A stretch of DNA of 64,000 nucleotides from contig JBBSDP010000002.1 of assembly GCA_038240605.1 (NCBI GenBank), positions 152,606 through 216,605 on the forward strand, read 5' to 3'. The stretch is from JBBSDP01 sp038240605 (GTDB lineage: Bacteria > Planctomycetota > Phycisphaerae > Tepidisphaerales > Tepidisphaeraceae). The position numbers and the translations under genes are program-made. Shown piece after piece: positions 16,252-24,378 of this stretch (position 1 is the first letter of the stretch; every line of letters begins with the position of its first letter). Below the pieces are notes generated by a model that searched no databases, was not told the DNA's origin, and worked only from the letters and a program-made list of their open reading frames with translations.

Positions 16252-18627
16252 TCACTGCTTCAGGGATGCATCGAGCCGGGCGATGACGGTTTCGAGCCGG
16301 CGTCGCTGCGCGACGCTCAGCTCCGCGCGACCAAATCGCACGCGGTAGAAGAGCTGGGTCAGCCGCAGCACCGTCTGGTAGGCATCGGTCGGGAGGAACT
16401 TGAGCGACTCGCCGAACTCGCGCGGCGTCAGGTGGGCGGGGCGCGTCATGCGATGACGAGCGAGCAACAACGTCAGGTCATCGTAAAAGCCCAGCTGACG
16501 AGCGAGGCGAATCTGCTCCTCGCGTGGGAGTGATGCCATCCCCATGCGCCGCGCACGCCGTCGCAGCGTCCACTTCTCGAAGAAAAACGCACCGAACGCC
16601 GCGACCATCACCAGCACCATCAGCCAGACAATCCCGCCGAGCAGCGTTGACGACACTTTCCAGAACCCTACCCAGAACCCCAGTGTCGGTTTCCAGGCAT
16701 TTGCGCCGGTCATACCGCGACGGCGGATCACCATGTTCAGCATCTTGTTTTCGGCGGCCTGGATCAGGTTCTCCTGGTCCTGGGTGTCGTAGGCGATCAC
16801 CTTGTTGGCATACGTGAACTCCAGGAAATCGATGACGTGTTTGAACTTTTGCCAAAGCCCGGGCTTGCGCGCGTTGTCCGCATCAATGTCGCTCGTGGGA
16901 TCGAACGTGCGCCACCCCTGCGGCGTGCGCACTTCCACCCATGCGTGCGCCGCTGACTGGCGAACCACGTAATACTTTCCAAGGCCGTTGTACTCATCAG
17001 GGGACGTTCGGAACCCCACCACCATCCGCGCCTCCATCCCCACGCTCTGGCACATGAGGGTCATGGCCCCGGCGAAATACTGGCAGTGTCCGCGCTGAAA
17101 GTCGTACAGGAACGCGACGATCGGATCGCGCCCTTCGATCCGCCTGGTGTCGGTCAGGTCGAGCGTGTATTTGAAATGCGTGCGCAGGTACTGCTCGATG
17201 TTCGCCGCAATCTGCCCGTCGAGCGGGCCGGCGATCCCCTCGGCGCCGCGCCGTGGGACGAGCGGGCCCTGCGCGTCGGCTCCAGATACGTCGGGCCGGC
17301 GGGCGAACTCGCCGATCTTGGGGTCGATGGCGTGCGCCACGCTGAACTGCACCCCCTTCCGCTCGTGGGCCCAGGCCTTGATCGATTCGATCGCGGCGGG
17401 ATCGTACGGGGCGGCGCCAAAGGTCCACGATCGGTCGTTGAGCCAGCCGATCACGACCTCACTCGGCTGGTCGAGCTGATCGGCCAGTTCCTGCGCGCTG
17501 GCCGCCGGCAGCGGGCCCAGGTCATTTCGGGACACCACCTGATAGGTCAGCGGCTCGATAAGCGGATCGACGGTCTGGAGCGCGCCATCCTCTTCCGAGA
17601 ACCTCAAGCGGAGGGGTCTGGATGGCGTCAACCGCGCCGGCCCCGCCATCGCGAACAGGACGTTGGTGCCGCCTGGTTGAAGCGTCACGTCCTGGACCCA
17701 TTCCTCGGTGGTCGGGCCTGGCGCCCGAAGCGATGCCGCCTGGTCGCGATCGATGGTGCGCGGCGCGTCGTCCGCGGGCGTACGCGTCCACTTCATCCCG
17801 TTGTAGCGATCGAGCGTCACGCCGCGCCACAGCAGCGTTTCCGTCCCCTCCACCGTCTTGCCATTGTGGGACAGGTGGACGTAGGCGACGACCTCGGTGT
17901 TCTGCTGGATCTTGGCGACCTGCTGAAAATCGACCTGGTCGCTGAAGCCGACCATCGACTGGTTCGGGCGGATCTGAAACTGGCCCAGGAATCCCGCCCC
18001 GCTCCCGCGCGGGAAGAAGAGGAACACCAGCACGCCGAACACGATAGCGACGCATGAAACGATCATCGTGAGCCGTCGCATCGATCGGGTCAGGTAGCGC
18101 TGGTCCTGGCGGAGCATCGCGTCGCTCACCTTGTCCTGGGGGACCGCGACCGCTGCCTTCGCCGCGTCGGCCTCGATCTTCAGGTGAAACAGCAGGCAGC
18201 AGTAGAGCGAAAGGAACAGGTACACGAGCAGCAACACGCCGAACAGCATGCTCGCCGTGTTGATCGACGCCGCCACCATCATTAGCAGGCCAAGCACGAG
18301 GAGCTGTCCGTAATCGCGGTTCCCGCGCACCTCGTAGAGCTTGACGACCTGGAGCAGCACGAGAAACTCGCCGATTACCATCACGATGGTCGTGCCCCCC
18401 GAGAGCCCCTCGCGGATCACGTAGAGCAGCGCCGCGATCGTGATGACGTTGGCGACGAGACGTGGCATGGGCGCGTAGCGGCCGGTCCGCACCATCCATG
18501 CGTTAAGCGCGACCGCCCCCCAGCCCAGCACCCAGATGCCGACGGATTGGAACGCGATCGCGAACCCGGCGATCCCCAGCAGGAGGAGCAGGTAAAAGGA
18601 CGGCTTGAACTGGCGAATGTCGTACAT
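16252..18627 (-). CDS. TgpA-like membrane transglutaminase (DUF3488 plus transglutaminase core)
   Basis: 791 aa. The N-terminus (about 1-210) has six or seven membrane segments of the DUF3488/TgpA type. A periplasmic region follows that contains the papain-like transglutaminase core: GHCQYFAGAMTLMCQSVG with the catalytic cysteine, SAAHAWVEVRTPQGW with the histidine and FDPTSDIDA with the aspartate. One more membrane helix (GGIVWLMVLVMVAAFGAFF) precedes a cytosolic tail resembling DUF4129. It is the last gene of a three-gene operon (moxR, DUF58, tgpA) with a 10-base gap to DUF58. This trio is widespread; its physiological role is poorly defined. Confidence 0.92.
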   Translation of the reverse strand: MYDIRQFKPSFYLLLLLGIAGFAIAFQSVGIWVLGWGAVALNAWMVRTGRYAPMPRLVANVITIAALLYVIREGLSGGTTIVMVIGEFLVLLQVVKLYEVRGNRDYGQLLVLGLLMMVAASINTASMLFGVLLLVYLFLSLYCCLLFHLKIEADAAKAAVAVPQDKVSDAMLRQDQRYLTRSMRRLTMIVSCVAIVFGVLVFLFFPRGSGAGFLGQFQIRPNQSMVGFSDQVDFQQVAKIQQNTEVVAYVHLSHNGKTVEGTETLLWRGVTLDRYNGMKWTRTPADDAPRTIDRDQAASLRAPGPTTEEWVQDVTLQPGGTNVLFAMAGPARLTPSRPLRLRFSEEDGALQTVDPLIEPLTYQVVSRNDLGPLPAASAQELADQLDQPSEVVIGWLNDRSWTFGAAPYDPAAIESIKAWAHERKGVQFSVAHAIDPKIGEFARRPDVSGADAQGPLVPRRGAEGIAGPLDGQIAANIEQYLRTHFKYTLDLTDTRRIEGRDPIVAFLYDFQRGHCQYFAGAMTLMCQSVGMEARMVVGFRTSPDEYNGLGKYYVVRQSAAHAWVEVRTPQGWRTFDPTSDIDADNARKPGLWQKFKHVIDFLEFTYANKVIAYDTQDQENLIQAAENKMLNMVIRRRGMTGANAWKPTLGFWVGFWKVSSTLLGGIVWLMVLVMVAAFGAFFFEKWTLRRRARRMGMASLPREEQIRLARQLGFYDDLTLLLARHRMTRPAHLTPREFGESLKFLPTDAYQTVLRLTQLFYRVRFGRAELSVAQRRRLETVIARLDASLKQ

Positions 18628-18637
18628 CGATCTTGAC

Positions 18638-19984
18638 TCAGCCCTCGCCCACCTGCTGCTCGACCGGCATGCAATGCGCGAAGTCGACGTCCGACTCGAA
18701 CTTGAACCACGCGTCGGCCCGCGGCGAGCCGGCAGAGACGATCAGCATGCCGCCCCGACCATCCTCATGGATCCCCAACTGGATGTCCCGCGGCGTAAAC
18801 AGGACGGGCGTGGTGCCTGATTTCAGGAGGGCATGGCACTGCTCCATGAGGGCCTCGATCCCCTGCTCGACGTTGACGGGAAGCCGGCCCAGCGCCGAAA
18901 GGATGTCGGTGCGCTGCGACTTGCCGCGCAACGGCGGAATGCCCAGCCAATGTCCCGACCAGACGAACAACCCCACCGACAGGTCCTCATCCAGGGCCAG
19001 CGCCGCCAGCGAAGCCGCCATGGCGATCGAACGTTCGACGAGCATTTGCTCGCGGGTCGTCTGCTCCTTCAGTTGCGTATCGACGAGGATCAGCAGCCGC
19101 GGCGGGGCGACCTGCGTCATTTCCTTGGACACCAGCACGCCGTTGCGCGCGCTGCGCCGCCAGTAGATCCAGCGCGGGTTGTCGCCGCGGCGAAATTCCT
19201 TGACGCCGTAGAACTCATCGCTTCCGCCCGGCCGCGGCCGCATGGTGGGACCGCTGCGGTCCGCCGAGCGGCACAACTGGAGCAGGCGAGGATCCACGCG
19301 CGCCAGCGGCGGGTAGATCACCAGGTGCTCCTTTTGCCGCTTCGTGACCGCCCGCTTGATGAAGCCGAAGGGAAAACTCGTGCCGAGCTGAAACCGATCG
19401 AACTCGTACACGCCACGGCGCTTGGCAACAAGCTCCGCGGGAACCATGGCAGTCATGCCCGGAGCGGCGTGGAGCATGTAGCTCTGTGGCTGGCGCGTGA
19501 ACCCCTGTACCCCGTCCAGCTCACAGATGCTCACCGACAAGCTCGGCCAGAACCGCTTCTGGTTGGCGATCTCGTAAACCGTCCGTACCGTTCGCCCCAC
19601 GACGCCGTGCTCGGGCAGGATCCGTCGCACTTTCAGCCTGCGCAGAACGAGACGGCTGATCACCCCGCTGATGAGCAGGATGCCGATCATCAAACCGAAG
19701 GTGCCGAAGAGGAGGTTGGCCTGGCTGTTGTTGGCCGCCAGCCCCATGAACAGCATGAGGCAGCAATAGACGAGCCCCGTCAGTGAAAAATCCACCCCGG
19801 GGCGTTCGCGCACGAGCGTGAGCCCGGCCCGTCGTTGCGCCTCGCGCGCCGCGGGTCCGCGCCCCATCGTTTGCCGCGCGGCGCTGAGAGCGGACAACTC
19901 TGCCGCCGCGGCCGTCGCCACGGCGGCGGCCGACGCATCACGCGCTGCTGGAATGGGCGCTTCAACCGGCATGGATAAACTCAC
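18638..19984 (-). CDS. DUF58 domain-containing protein
   Basis: 448 aa. After an Ala-rich N-terminus there are two membrane segments (SLTGLVYCCLMLFMGLAANN, LFGTFGLMIGILLISGVISR). The DUF58 hallmark FRRGDNPRWIYWRRSARNG appears mid-protein, followed by a von Willebrand A-like region (LLILVDTQL) with VSKEMTQVAPP. The start is a GTG that overlaps the stop of the upstream moxR gene by four bases (GTGA), implying translational coupling. DUF58 proteins pair with MoxR AAA ATPases and with TgpA-like proteins, as here. The exact biochemical role is unknown. Confidence 0.92.
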   Translation of the reverse strand: MSLSMPVEAPIPAARDASAAAVATAAAAELSALSAARQTMGRGPAAREAQRRAGLTLVRERPGVDFSLTGLVYCCLMLFMGLAANNSQANLLFGTFGLMIGILLISGVISRLVLRRLKVRRILPEHGVVGRTVRTVYEIANQKRFWPSLSVSICELDGVQGFTRQPQSYMLHAAPGMTAMVPAELVAKRRGVYEFDRFQLGTSFPFGFIKRAVTKRQKEHLVIYPPLARVDPRLLQLCRSADRSGPTMRPRPGGSDEFYGVKEFRRGDNPRWIYWRRSARNGVLVSKEMTQVAPPRLLILVDTQLKEQTTREQMLVERSIAMAASLAALALDEDLSVGLFVWSGHWLGIPPLRGKSQRTDILSALGRLPVNVEQGIEALMEQCHALLKSGTTPVLFTPRDIQLGIHEDGRGGMLIVSAGSPRADAWFKFESDVDFAHCMPVEQQVGEG

Positions 19985-20922
19985 CGCGGCGTTGCGACCT
20001 CAGCCAGTATCTTAGTCAACACGGCCTGATTGCCGCGCGCATCGCCATTGGAAAGGTAGGTTTTTCCCAAAACGCGGTGTCCGCAGACCGCGATGAACAG
20101 CGCCTTGACGTCGTCGGGCGTGACGTAGTCGCGCCCCGCCAGGAAGGCCGACGCCTGCGATGCCTGCGTCAGTGCCAGGGCGCCGCGGGGAGAAACGCCC
20201 AGGCGAAGCTCATCGCTCCCGCGCGTCGCCTCGACCAGGTCGAGGATGTAATCGACGATCGCCGGGTCCAACTTCACCTGCCCCATGGAATCCTGGAGCT
20301 CCACCGCCTGATGGGCGGTCATCACCGGCTGAAGCCGATCCAGCGCGCCGCGGCCCGGCTGGGTGGTCAGGATCTGGTGCTCGGAGCGGCGATCGGGGTA
20401 CCCGACGGTGATGCGCACCAGGAAGCGGTCGAGCTGGTTTTCCGGCAGGTGATAGGTTCCCTCGAATTCAAACGGGTTCTGCGTCGCGACCAGCATGAAA
20501 GGGCGCGCCAGCGGAAAAGTCTGGTTCTCGACGCTCACCTGTTCTTCGCTCATCGCCTCCAGCAGGGCGGACTGCGTGCGCGGCGTGGTCCGGTTGATCT
20601 CATCGGCGAGGACGATGTTCGCGAATATCGGGCCCGGCCGGAACTCAAACACCTGGGTCTGATTATTCAGGATCGAGACGCCCAGGACGTCGCTGGGCAA
20701 CAGGTCCGGCGTGAGCTGGATTCGCGTGAAGCGGCAATCGACGCTCCGTGCCAGCGAACGCGCGAGCACGGTCTTCCCCACGCCGGGCACGTCTTCGATC
20801 AGCACATGACCCCGTGCCAGCAGCCCGATCAGCAACAGGTCGATCGCGTGGGGATCCCCGAGAAAGACGGTTCGGATGTTGTCGCGCAGGGCATCGATAA
20901 GTCGATTCGGCACCGAGTTCAC
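19981..20922 (-). CDS. MoxR-family AAA ATPase
   Basis: 313 aa, full length. Walker A is EDVPGVGKTVLARS, Walker B is LADEINRTTPRTQSALLEAM followed by SEEQVSVE, sensor 1 is MLVATQNPFEFEGTYHLPE, and sensor 2 lies in RLGVSPRGALALTQASQA. MoxR ATPases act as chaperones that insert cofactors or assemble complexes. It is the first gene of the operon with DUF58 and a TgpA-like protein. About 150 bases separate it from the pseudopilin-like gene upstream, enough for its own promoter. Confidence 0.95.
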   Translation of the reverse strand: MNSVPNRLIDALRDNIRTVFLGDPHAIDLLLIGLLARGHVLIEDVPGVGKTVLARSLARSVDCRFTRIQLTPDLLPSDVLGVSILNNQTQVFEFRPGPIFANIVLADEINRTTPRTQSALLEAMSEEQVSVENQTFPLARPFMLVATQNPFEFEGTYHLPENQLDRFLVRITVGYPDRRSEHQILTTQPGRGALDRLQPVMTAHQAVELQDSMGQVKLDPAIVDYILDLVEATRGSDELRLGVSPRGALALTQASQASAFLAGRDYVTPDDVKALFIAVCGHRVLGKTYLSNGDARGNQAVLTKILAEVATPR

Positions 20923-21071
20923 TCCACGTTCCGACCCCCCGGCGAGAAGGCACAGGGCAATATCGTAACCATAGAAAAATGATTCTGCACGCGGGCGAGA
21001 ACCAGCGACATTCAGGGTGGGCCGGTCTCACCGCCTCTTCCTGATGGGCCGATCCGCCCTACACCGTGCGT

Positions 21072-21824
21072 TTAGTTGCGGAGATAGGCCGCGTTGTCGG
21101 CCGAGAGGAACCCCGTCCCCGGCGCCGCGGGCCCGGCGGAGCTGGCGGTGAAGCGGTCGAAGACTGTCTGGGCATGCCCGTCGCAATAGCCGACGTTGGT
21201 GGCGCGGCGATGGCGGTATCCCTGTGTCCCGGACCACCGTGCCCAGAAGCCCGTGTCGTCCGCGGGCAGCGGCGAGCGCATGAATTTGTCGGCGCCCGCC
21301 ACATATTGCCCATCGCCAAACAGGACGCAGTCGCTGGGCCGGGTCACGTCGGTCAACTTCGCGGGATTGGGGATGGTTTCAAACTGGCCGTGACCGATCG
21401 TGGACGTGTTGTAGTTGTAGCCCGTGTAGAAATTCCCGGCGGTGTTGGAGTTGCCCTCAAATGAGGGGCATTGCTGGACTGGCAGATCCCCTACCGCCTC
21501 CCACAACAGTCCGGGGGTGTTGGTCACGTTCGCGCCGATCGTGGTCGTGGTGAAATCCCAGTCCGTTTCGATCGTGGTCGCGCCGCTCGAGCTGAACCAA
21601 TAAGCCGGCGGATAACTGCCCTTGAACTTGTCGGCATAGATGTTCACCGCGATCAGCATCTGCCTGAGGTTCGACAGGCACTGAACGCGCTTGGCCTCCT
21701 CGCGGGCGGTGGTCAGCGCCGGCATCAGGAGCGCAATTAACACCGCAATAATCCCAATGACAACCAGCAACTCCGCCAGCGTAAACCCTCGACTTGCGAC
21801 GGAGCGATTGGAACGTGCCTGCAT
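21072..21824 (-). CDS. Prepilin-type protein with H-X9-DG type C-terminus
   Basis: 250 aa. The type IV prepilin leader is SRGFTLAELLVVIGIIAVLI, cut after the glycine and followed by the N-methylated phenylalanine and the hydrophobic helix. The C-terminal region has the motif H-R-R-A-T-N-V-G-Y-C-D-G-H typical of the planctomycete H-X9-DG (DUF1559-like) pseudopilins. The ATG at 21824 is preceded by GAGGAG at a good distance. It lies downstream of the cobalamin-riboswitch PEP-CTERM gene on the same strand, with a strong hairpin between them, so partial read-through could place it under the same control. Such proteins are exported and sit in the envelope or on fibres. Specific role unknown. Confidence 0.88.
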   Translation of the reverse strand: MQARSNRSVASRGFTLAELLVVIGIIAVLIALLMPALTTAREEAKRVQCLSNLRQMLIAVNIYADKFKGSYPPAYWFSSSGATTIETDWDFTTTTIGANVTNTPGLLWEAVGDLPVQQCPSFEGNSNTAGNFYTGYNYNTSTIGHGQFETIPNPAKLTDVTRPSDCVLFGDGQYVAGADKFMRSPLPADDTGFWARWSGTQGYRHRRATNVGYCDGHAQTVFDRFTASSAGPAAPGTGFLSADNAAYLRN

Positions 21825-21840
21825 GACGGCTCCTCGAGCG

Positions 21841-21874
21841 GCAAAGACCGCCGCCCCATGGCGGCGGTCTTTGC
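21841..21874 (-). terminator. Perfect 15-bp hairpin after the PEP-CTERM gene
   Basis: Arms 21841-21855 and 21860-21874 are perfectly complementary with a 4-base loop. It lies 12 bases past the PEP-CTERM stop on the minus strand and just before the pseudopilin ribosome binding site. There is no long U-tract (only CUUUGC), so it may attenuate or stabilise mRNA ends rather than terminate fully. Confidence 0.7.
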
Positions 21875-21885
21875 TGAACGCAAGA

Positions 21886-22737
21886 TCATCCATGACGACG
21901 CCGGCCCAGGCCCAAGCTCCCCATCACCAGGAGAAGGGCCAGGGAACCCGGCTCCGGCGTTGCGGAAATCGAATCCAGGACGAGCCGATCGCCCGCGGGC
22001 ACATCAAATTTGATGTACTGAACTGAAGCGAGGTTTGAGCCGGCCAGGTCGAACCAGGTTCCGCCGGCCGAACCGTTCAGCAAATTCAGCATTTGGTCGT
22101 ACGTGAGGCCGCTGAATTTCCGGAGCGGATCGTTCGCCGCAACCGGCGCTGTCGTGGAGTCCTGGAGGTCGAACGGCTGAAATTGATTGGCCGCCGCCGT
22201 CCCCAATCCCTGGTCGGCGAAGAAGAATCCGCCGGCGGAGGCGCCCGTCACTGTCGCATCCAGCCAGTAATTGGACGGCGCATCCAGTGCCACTACGGAA
22301 TTTTGGAAAAGGGGAAAGAAATTGACGTTGTCGCTGCTGACGCTCACGATCGCCTGAGAAGGCTGCCCCAGGGTCGCGGCCGGCGAAGAGGCCGTGGCAA
22401 CCGGTGCGGAGGTATTCAGGAGCCCCGTGTTCGTGAAGACGCCGATCTGACCCGTTCCCGGCACGGGCGAGGAAAGTTTCATCGTGATCGATCCCCCCGC
22501 TTTCACGATCAGGATCTGGCTCGAATCGTACGGCGGGTTAAAGGGGTTCAGACCCGACGTGAAACCCGTGTCGCCATCGAGCAGCCCGGTCGGCGCCGAG
22601 AGGTTGTTGTGGTTCGGATCGAGTTGCGAAGAGGCGACGACCCCCGACGCCGTCACACCGCCCCGCGCCAGCGAACCCATGGAAAGAAGACCGACGACTG
22701 CAAGGCCGCGAGGGGCTCTGGAAAGAAAACCGGACAT
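21886..22737 (-). CDS. PEP-CTERM exported protein under cobalamin riboswitch
   Basis: 283 aa. A signal peptide (APRGLAVVGLLSMGSLARGG) is followed by a Ser/Thr/Asn-rich domain of about 230 residues with alternating hydrophobicity (ASSQLDPNHNN, PYDSSQILIVKAGGSITMKL, NYWLDATVTG, YIKFDVPAGDRLVLDSI), probably a beta-sandwich. The end is a PEP-CTERM tail: TPEPGSLALLLVMGSLGLGRRR. Exosortase would cleave this tail and release or anchor the protein at the envelope. The ATG at 22737 has AAGGAG seven bases upstream; the frame is open to 22998, but that DNA is riboswitch leader. Gene placement predicts repression by cobalamin, so a role in cobalamin acquisition is inferred. I do not recognise the main domain. 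Confidence 0.85.
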   Translation of the reverse strand: MSGFLSRAPRGLAVVGLLSMGSLARGGVTASGVVASSQLDPNHNNLSAPTGLLDGDTGFTSGLNPFNPPYDSSQILIVKAGGSITMKLSSPVPGTGQIGVFTNTGLLNTSAPVATASSPAATLGQPSQAIVSVSSDNVNFFPLFQNSVVALDAPSNYWLDATVTGASAGGFFFADQGLGTAAANQFQPFDLQDSTTAPVAANDPLRKFSGLTYDQMLNLLNGSAGGTWFDLAGSNLASVQYIKFDVPAGDRLVLDSISATPEPGSLALLLVMGSLGLGRRRHG

Positions 22738-22744
22738 GCGCACG

Positions 22745-22770
22745 CTCCTTGTGCCGATCGCGCGGCACAA
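22745..22770 (-). promoter_or_regulatory. Hairpin overlapping the PEP-CTERM ribosome binding site
   Basis: Minus-strand TTGTGCCG and CGGCACAA (22749-22756 and 22763-22770) form an 8-bp stem with a 6-base loop. One arm shares its end with the AAGGAG Shine-Dalgarno (22745-22750). It may be part of the riboswitch expression platform, partially hiding the ribosome site. Confidence 0.45.
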
Positions 22771-22991
22771 AAGAAAGCCTTCGTGCTCGCGCATCGCCGC
22801 AACGAAGTACGGCGTCAGGCAAGACCGAGGCAGAGCATGTCCGTGTATCAGGCGGGGAGACGCGCGCGACCGCATCAGTGTGATGCGACCGCAGCGAAAA
22901 CCGCCGGCGGGCGTGCTACAACCCGGCCGTCCCGTAGCGCGAGGACGATTCGGATCAACGGCCCACGGCGCACCATGCGCCGGGTCCGACA

Positions 22992-23195
22992 TGCCCACAG
23001 GCCGGTCTTCTGGCTTAGGACGTGGAGCAATACGAATCGCCGATCTTCACCGGCGTGTCATACGCGTCCGGCACGGGTTGCCTTCCCACCGGTCAACCAG
23101 CAGTGGCATGGGTGGCCGTGCACTCGTCCATCACAGCGGCGCGTCCGCGGCGGAATTTCACCGCCTTCCCAATATCGAGGCACCGGCAACGCACA
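22992..23195 (-). promoter_or_regulatory. Cobalamin riboswitch
   Basis: The minus strand shows the conserved cobalamin aptamer elements in order. GGTGCC lies at 23184-23179, followed by GGGAAggcGGTGAAATTCC, then CGCCGCTGTGA, GCCACTG, a second GGGAAGGC, and finally a consensus B12 box AAGCCAGAAGACCGGCC at 23017-23000. Element spacing and order fit the AdoCbl/MeCbl-sensing class. The only gene downstream on this strand within 250 bases is the PEP-CTERM protein. Boundaries are approximate. Confidence 0.93.
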
Positions 23196-23249
23196 ACGCG
23201 CACGTTACCCGCGCCCGACAGGCTTCGCAGCCGCCTGAAGGCGAGGTCA

Positions 23250-23277
23250 ACACTAGCACTGACCAACGGGATTGCAA
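23250..23277 (-). promoter_or_regulatory. Candidate promoter for the riboswitch leader
   Basis: Minus-strand TTGCAA (23272-23277) and TAGTGT (23250-23255) are 16 bases apart, giving a start near 23243, about 50 bases before the aptamer. The -10 box is weak, so this is tentative. Confidence 0.4.
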
Positions 23278-23330
23278 CGACCGCCGTCCCACATTCCCGG
23301 AAGGGAATTTTTCTCTCCGTCCCTTCCAAC

Positions 23331-23358
23331 TTGTGCGATATTCCCCCCAGGCTATAAT
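23331..23358 (+). promoter_or_regulatory. Sigma70-type promoter of tRNA-Val
   Basis: TTGTGC (23331-23336) and a perfect TATAAT (23353-23358) are separated by 16 bases. Predicted transcription begins within a few bases of the mature tRNA 5' end at 23370. Confidence 0.78.
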
Positions 23359-23369
23359 CGTTCACGAAC

Positions 23370-23443
23370 GGGCGATTGGCGCAGTTGGCTAGCGCGCCAG
23401 CATGACACGCTGGAGGTCACAGGTTCGAGCCCTGTATCGCCCA
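23370..23443 (+). tRNA. tRNA-Val (GAC)
   Basis: A 74-nt cloverleaf. Acceptor GGGCGAT pairs with ATCGCCC plus discriminator A. The D-arm is GCGC/GCGC, the anticodon stem-loop is CCAGC-ATGACAC-GCTGG with anticodon GAC, and the T-arm is ACAGG-TTCGAGC-CCTGT. CCA is not encoded. It is flanked by a tight promoter and an intrinsic terminator, so it is a single-gene transcript. Confidence 0.97.
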
Positions 23444-23448
23444 TGTTG

Positions 23449-23486
23449 AACGCCGGTGACAGGATTTGTCAGCGGCGTTTTTCTTA
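23449..23486 (+). terminator. Intrinsic terminator of tRNA-Val
   Basis: AACGCCG-G-TGACA (23449-23461) pairs with TGTCA-G-CGGCGTT (23467-23479) with one G-G mismatch and a 5-base loop, followed immediately by TTTCTT. It starts six bases after the tRNA 3' end. Confidence 0.85.
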
Positions 23487-23766
23487 CGCATTTCCAAGCA
23501 CTTGTGATCCGTCCGCACTGTTGGTCGAAACAAGCACCTGCCCGGGCGTTTTGTTCGCGATGCGACCCGAGGGACCACGGTTGCCTAGATTCGTTACAAG
23601 CGTTCGCGCCATTTCCTGACCACGGCATGGAAGCCTTCGGCAAATTAAGATTGGCGCTGCCCCGTCACCGGCTTTGCTGGTAAGGCCGCCAGGAGCTGAG
23701 AAGTCGGATCGGAAATGCGGTGTTCAGGCCTTTCGACGGCGGGCACGCAGGCCGTTCGATGTCGGC

Positions 23767-23925
23767 TCAGGCACCGTCGTGATCGAGATATCTTTCGCAA
23801 AGCTGGCAAATATTACTGACCGTAGCACCGACCGAATCAAGCGTCACGCTCGACGTGTTGGTCGTCGTGCCGTTGGAGCCGGTCAGTCTCAGCACATGGC
23901 TTCCCAGTGTAGCGGAGTTGTCGCC
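23767..23925 (-). pseudogene. Decayed fragment of a giant-protein beta-sandwich repeat
   Basis: The minus strand encodes SHVLRLTGSNGTTTNTSSVT, nearly the same as the end of the repeats in the giant protein at the right edge of the window (GSYVLKLTGSNGTTANTSSV). At DNA level 23864-23886 is identical over 23 bases to 62680-62702. Here it continues into an unrelated short tail (VSNICQLCERYLDHDGA) and a stop. Upstream there is no intact repeat in frame. It is best read as debris from a duplicated or recombined repeat gene. Confidence 0.6.
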
Positions 23926-23948
23926 GCGCTGCCGATCCCCATGGCGGC

Positions 23949-24077
23949 TCAGCGCCGTTGTTTTCTGGACTGATGTGCGTGGCGGCGGTAACGGTTGGCG
24001 CGCCAGCCAGCGTAGCCCACCAGGCAGGCGACGAGCACGATCGCCGAGATGAGGAGGACGACGACTGGAGCGGACAT
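23949..24077 (-). CDS. Small single-span membrane protein
   Basis: 42 aa: one hydrophobic helix (APVVVLLISAIVLVACLVGY) followed by a basic tail (WRANRYRRHAHQSRKQRR). The composition fits an N-out, C-in membrane peptide by the positive-inside rule. The ATG at 24077 is chosen because it directly precedes the helix. No family is recognised. It sits between the decayed repeat fragment and a small winged-helix gene. Confidence 0.45.
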   Translation of the reverse strand: MSAPVVVLLISAIVLVACLVGYAGWRANRYRRHAHQSRKQRR

Positions 24078-24138
24078 TGAAGCCTTCGGTCCCGGTGCCG
24101 GCGGGCAAACGGTCGGGGCACGCGATCGTCGGCGCGAA

Positions 24139-24378
24139 CTACCTGGCGCTGCGCTGGATGGAACCACGCCCCGTCTCCGTCAGCGCCACGCAACCATATC
24201 GGTTGGACTTGATGAAGCCCTGTCCTTTCAGCTCCGCGAACGCACCGTGGGCCTCGGCATCGGTGAGGTGTGCCTGATGAACGATCTCGCCGAACGGTGT
24301 CATGCGCGTGGCATGGTCGCCGGCCAGATCATAAAGCGCTGAAATGAACCGACGCGTTGGCAGTGGAATAGCCTTCAT
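24139..24378 (-). CDS. Small winged-helix-like protein
   Basis: 79 aa. The pattern TRRFISALYDLAG, MTPFGEIVHQAHLTDAEAHG, FAELKGQGFI and YGCVALTETGRG resembles a single winged helix-turn-helix: two helices, a recognition helix, and a wing ending in the xLTxxG motif common in MarR/PadR-like folds. The ATG at 24378 (MKAIPLPTRRFI) gives a compact domain; a longer frame to 24438 adds Arg/Pro-rich residues unlike a conserved start. It may bind DNA as a small regulator, but the target is unknown. Confidence 0.68.
   Translation of the reverse strand: MKAIPLPTRRFISALYDLAGDHATRMTPFGEIVHQAHLTDAEAHGAFAELKGQGFIKSNRYGCVALTETGRGSIQRSAR

Noticed and set aside
22738..22998. N-terminal extension of the PEP-CTERM protein
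   Set aside because: The frame is open, but the DNA is riboswitch leader, and a good ribosome site and signal peptide fix the start at 22737.
22093..23238. Plus-strand open frame across the PEP-CTERM gene and riboswitch
   Set aside because: It crosses a conserved RNA structure, is very Arg/Gly-rich, and shows no recognisable motif.
23456..23683. Small plus-strand frame right after tRNA-Val
   Set aside because: It begins inside the terminator hairpin and has a Cys/His/Pro-rich random composition.
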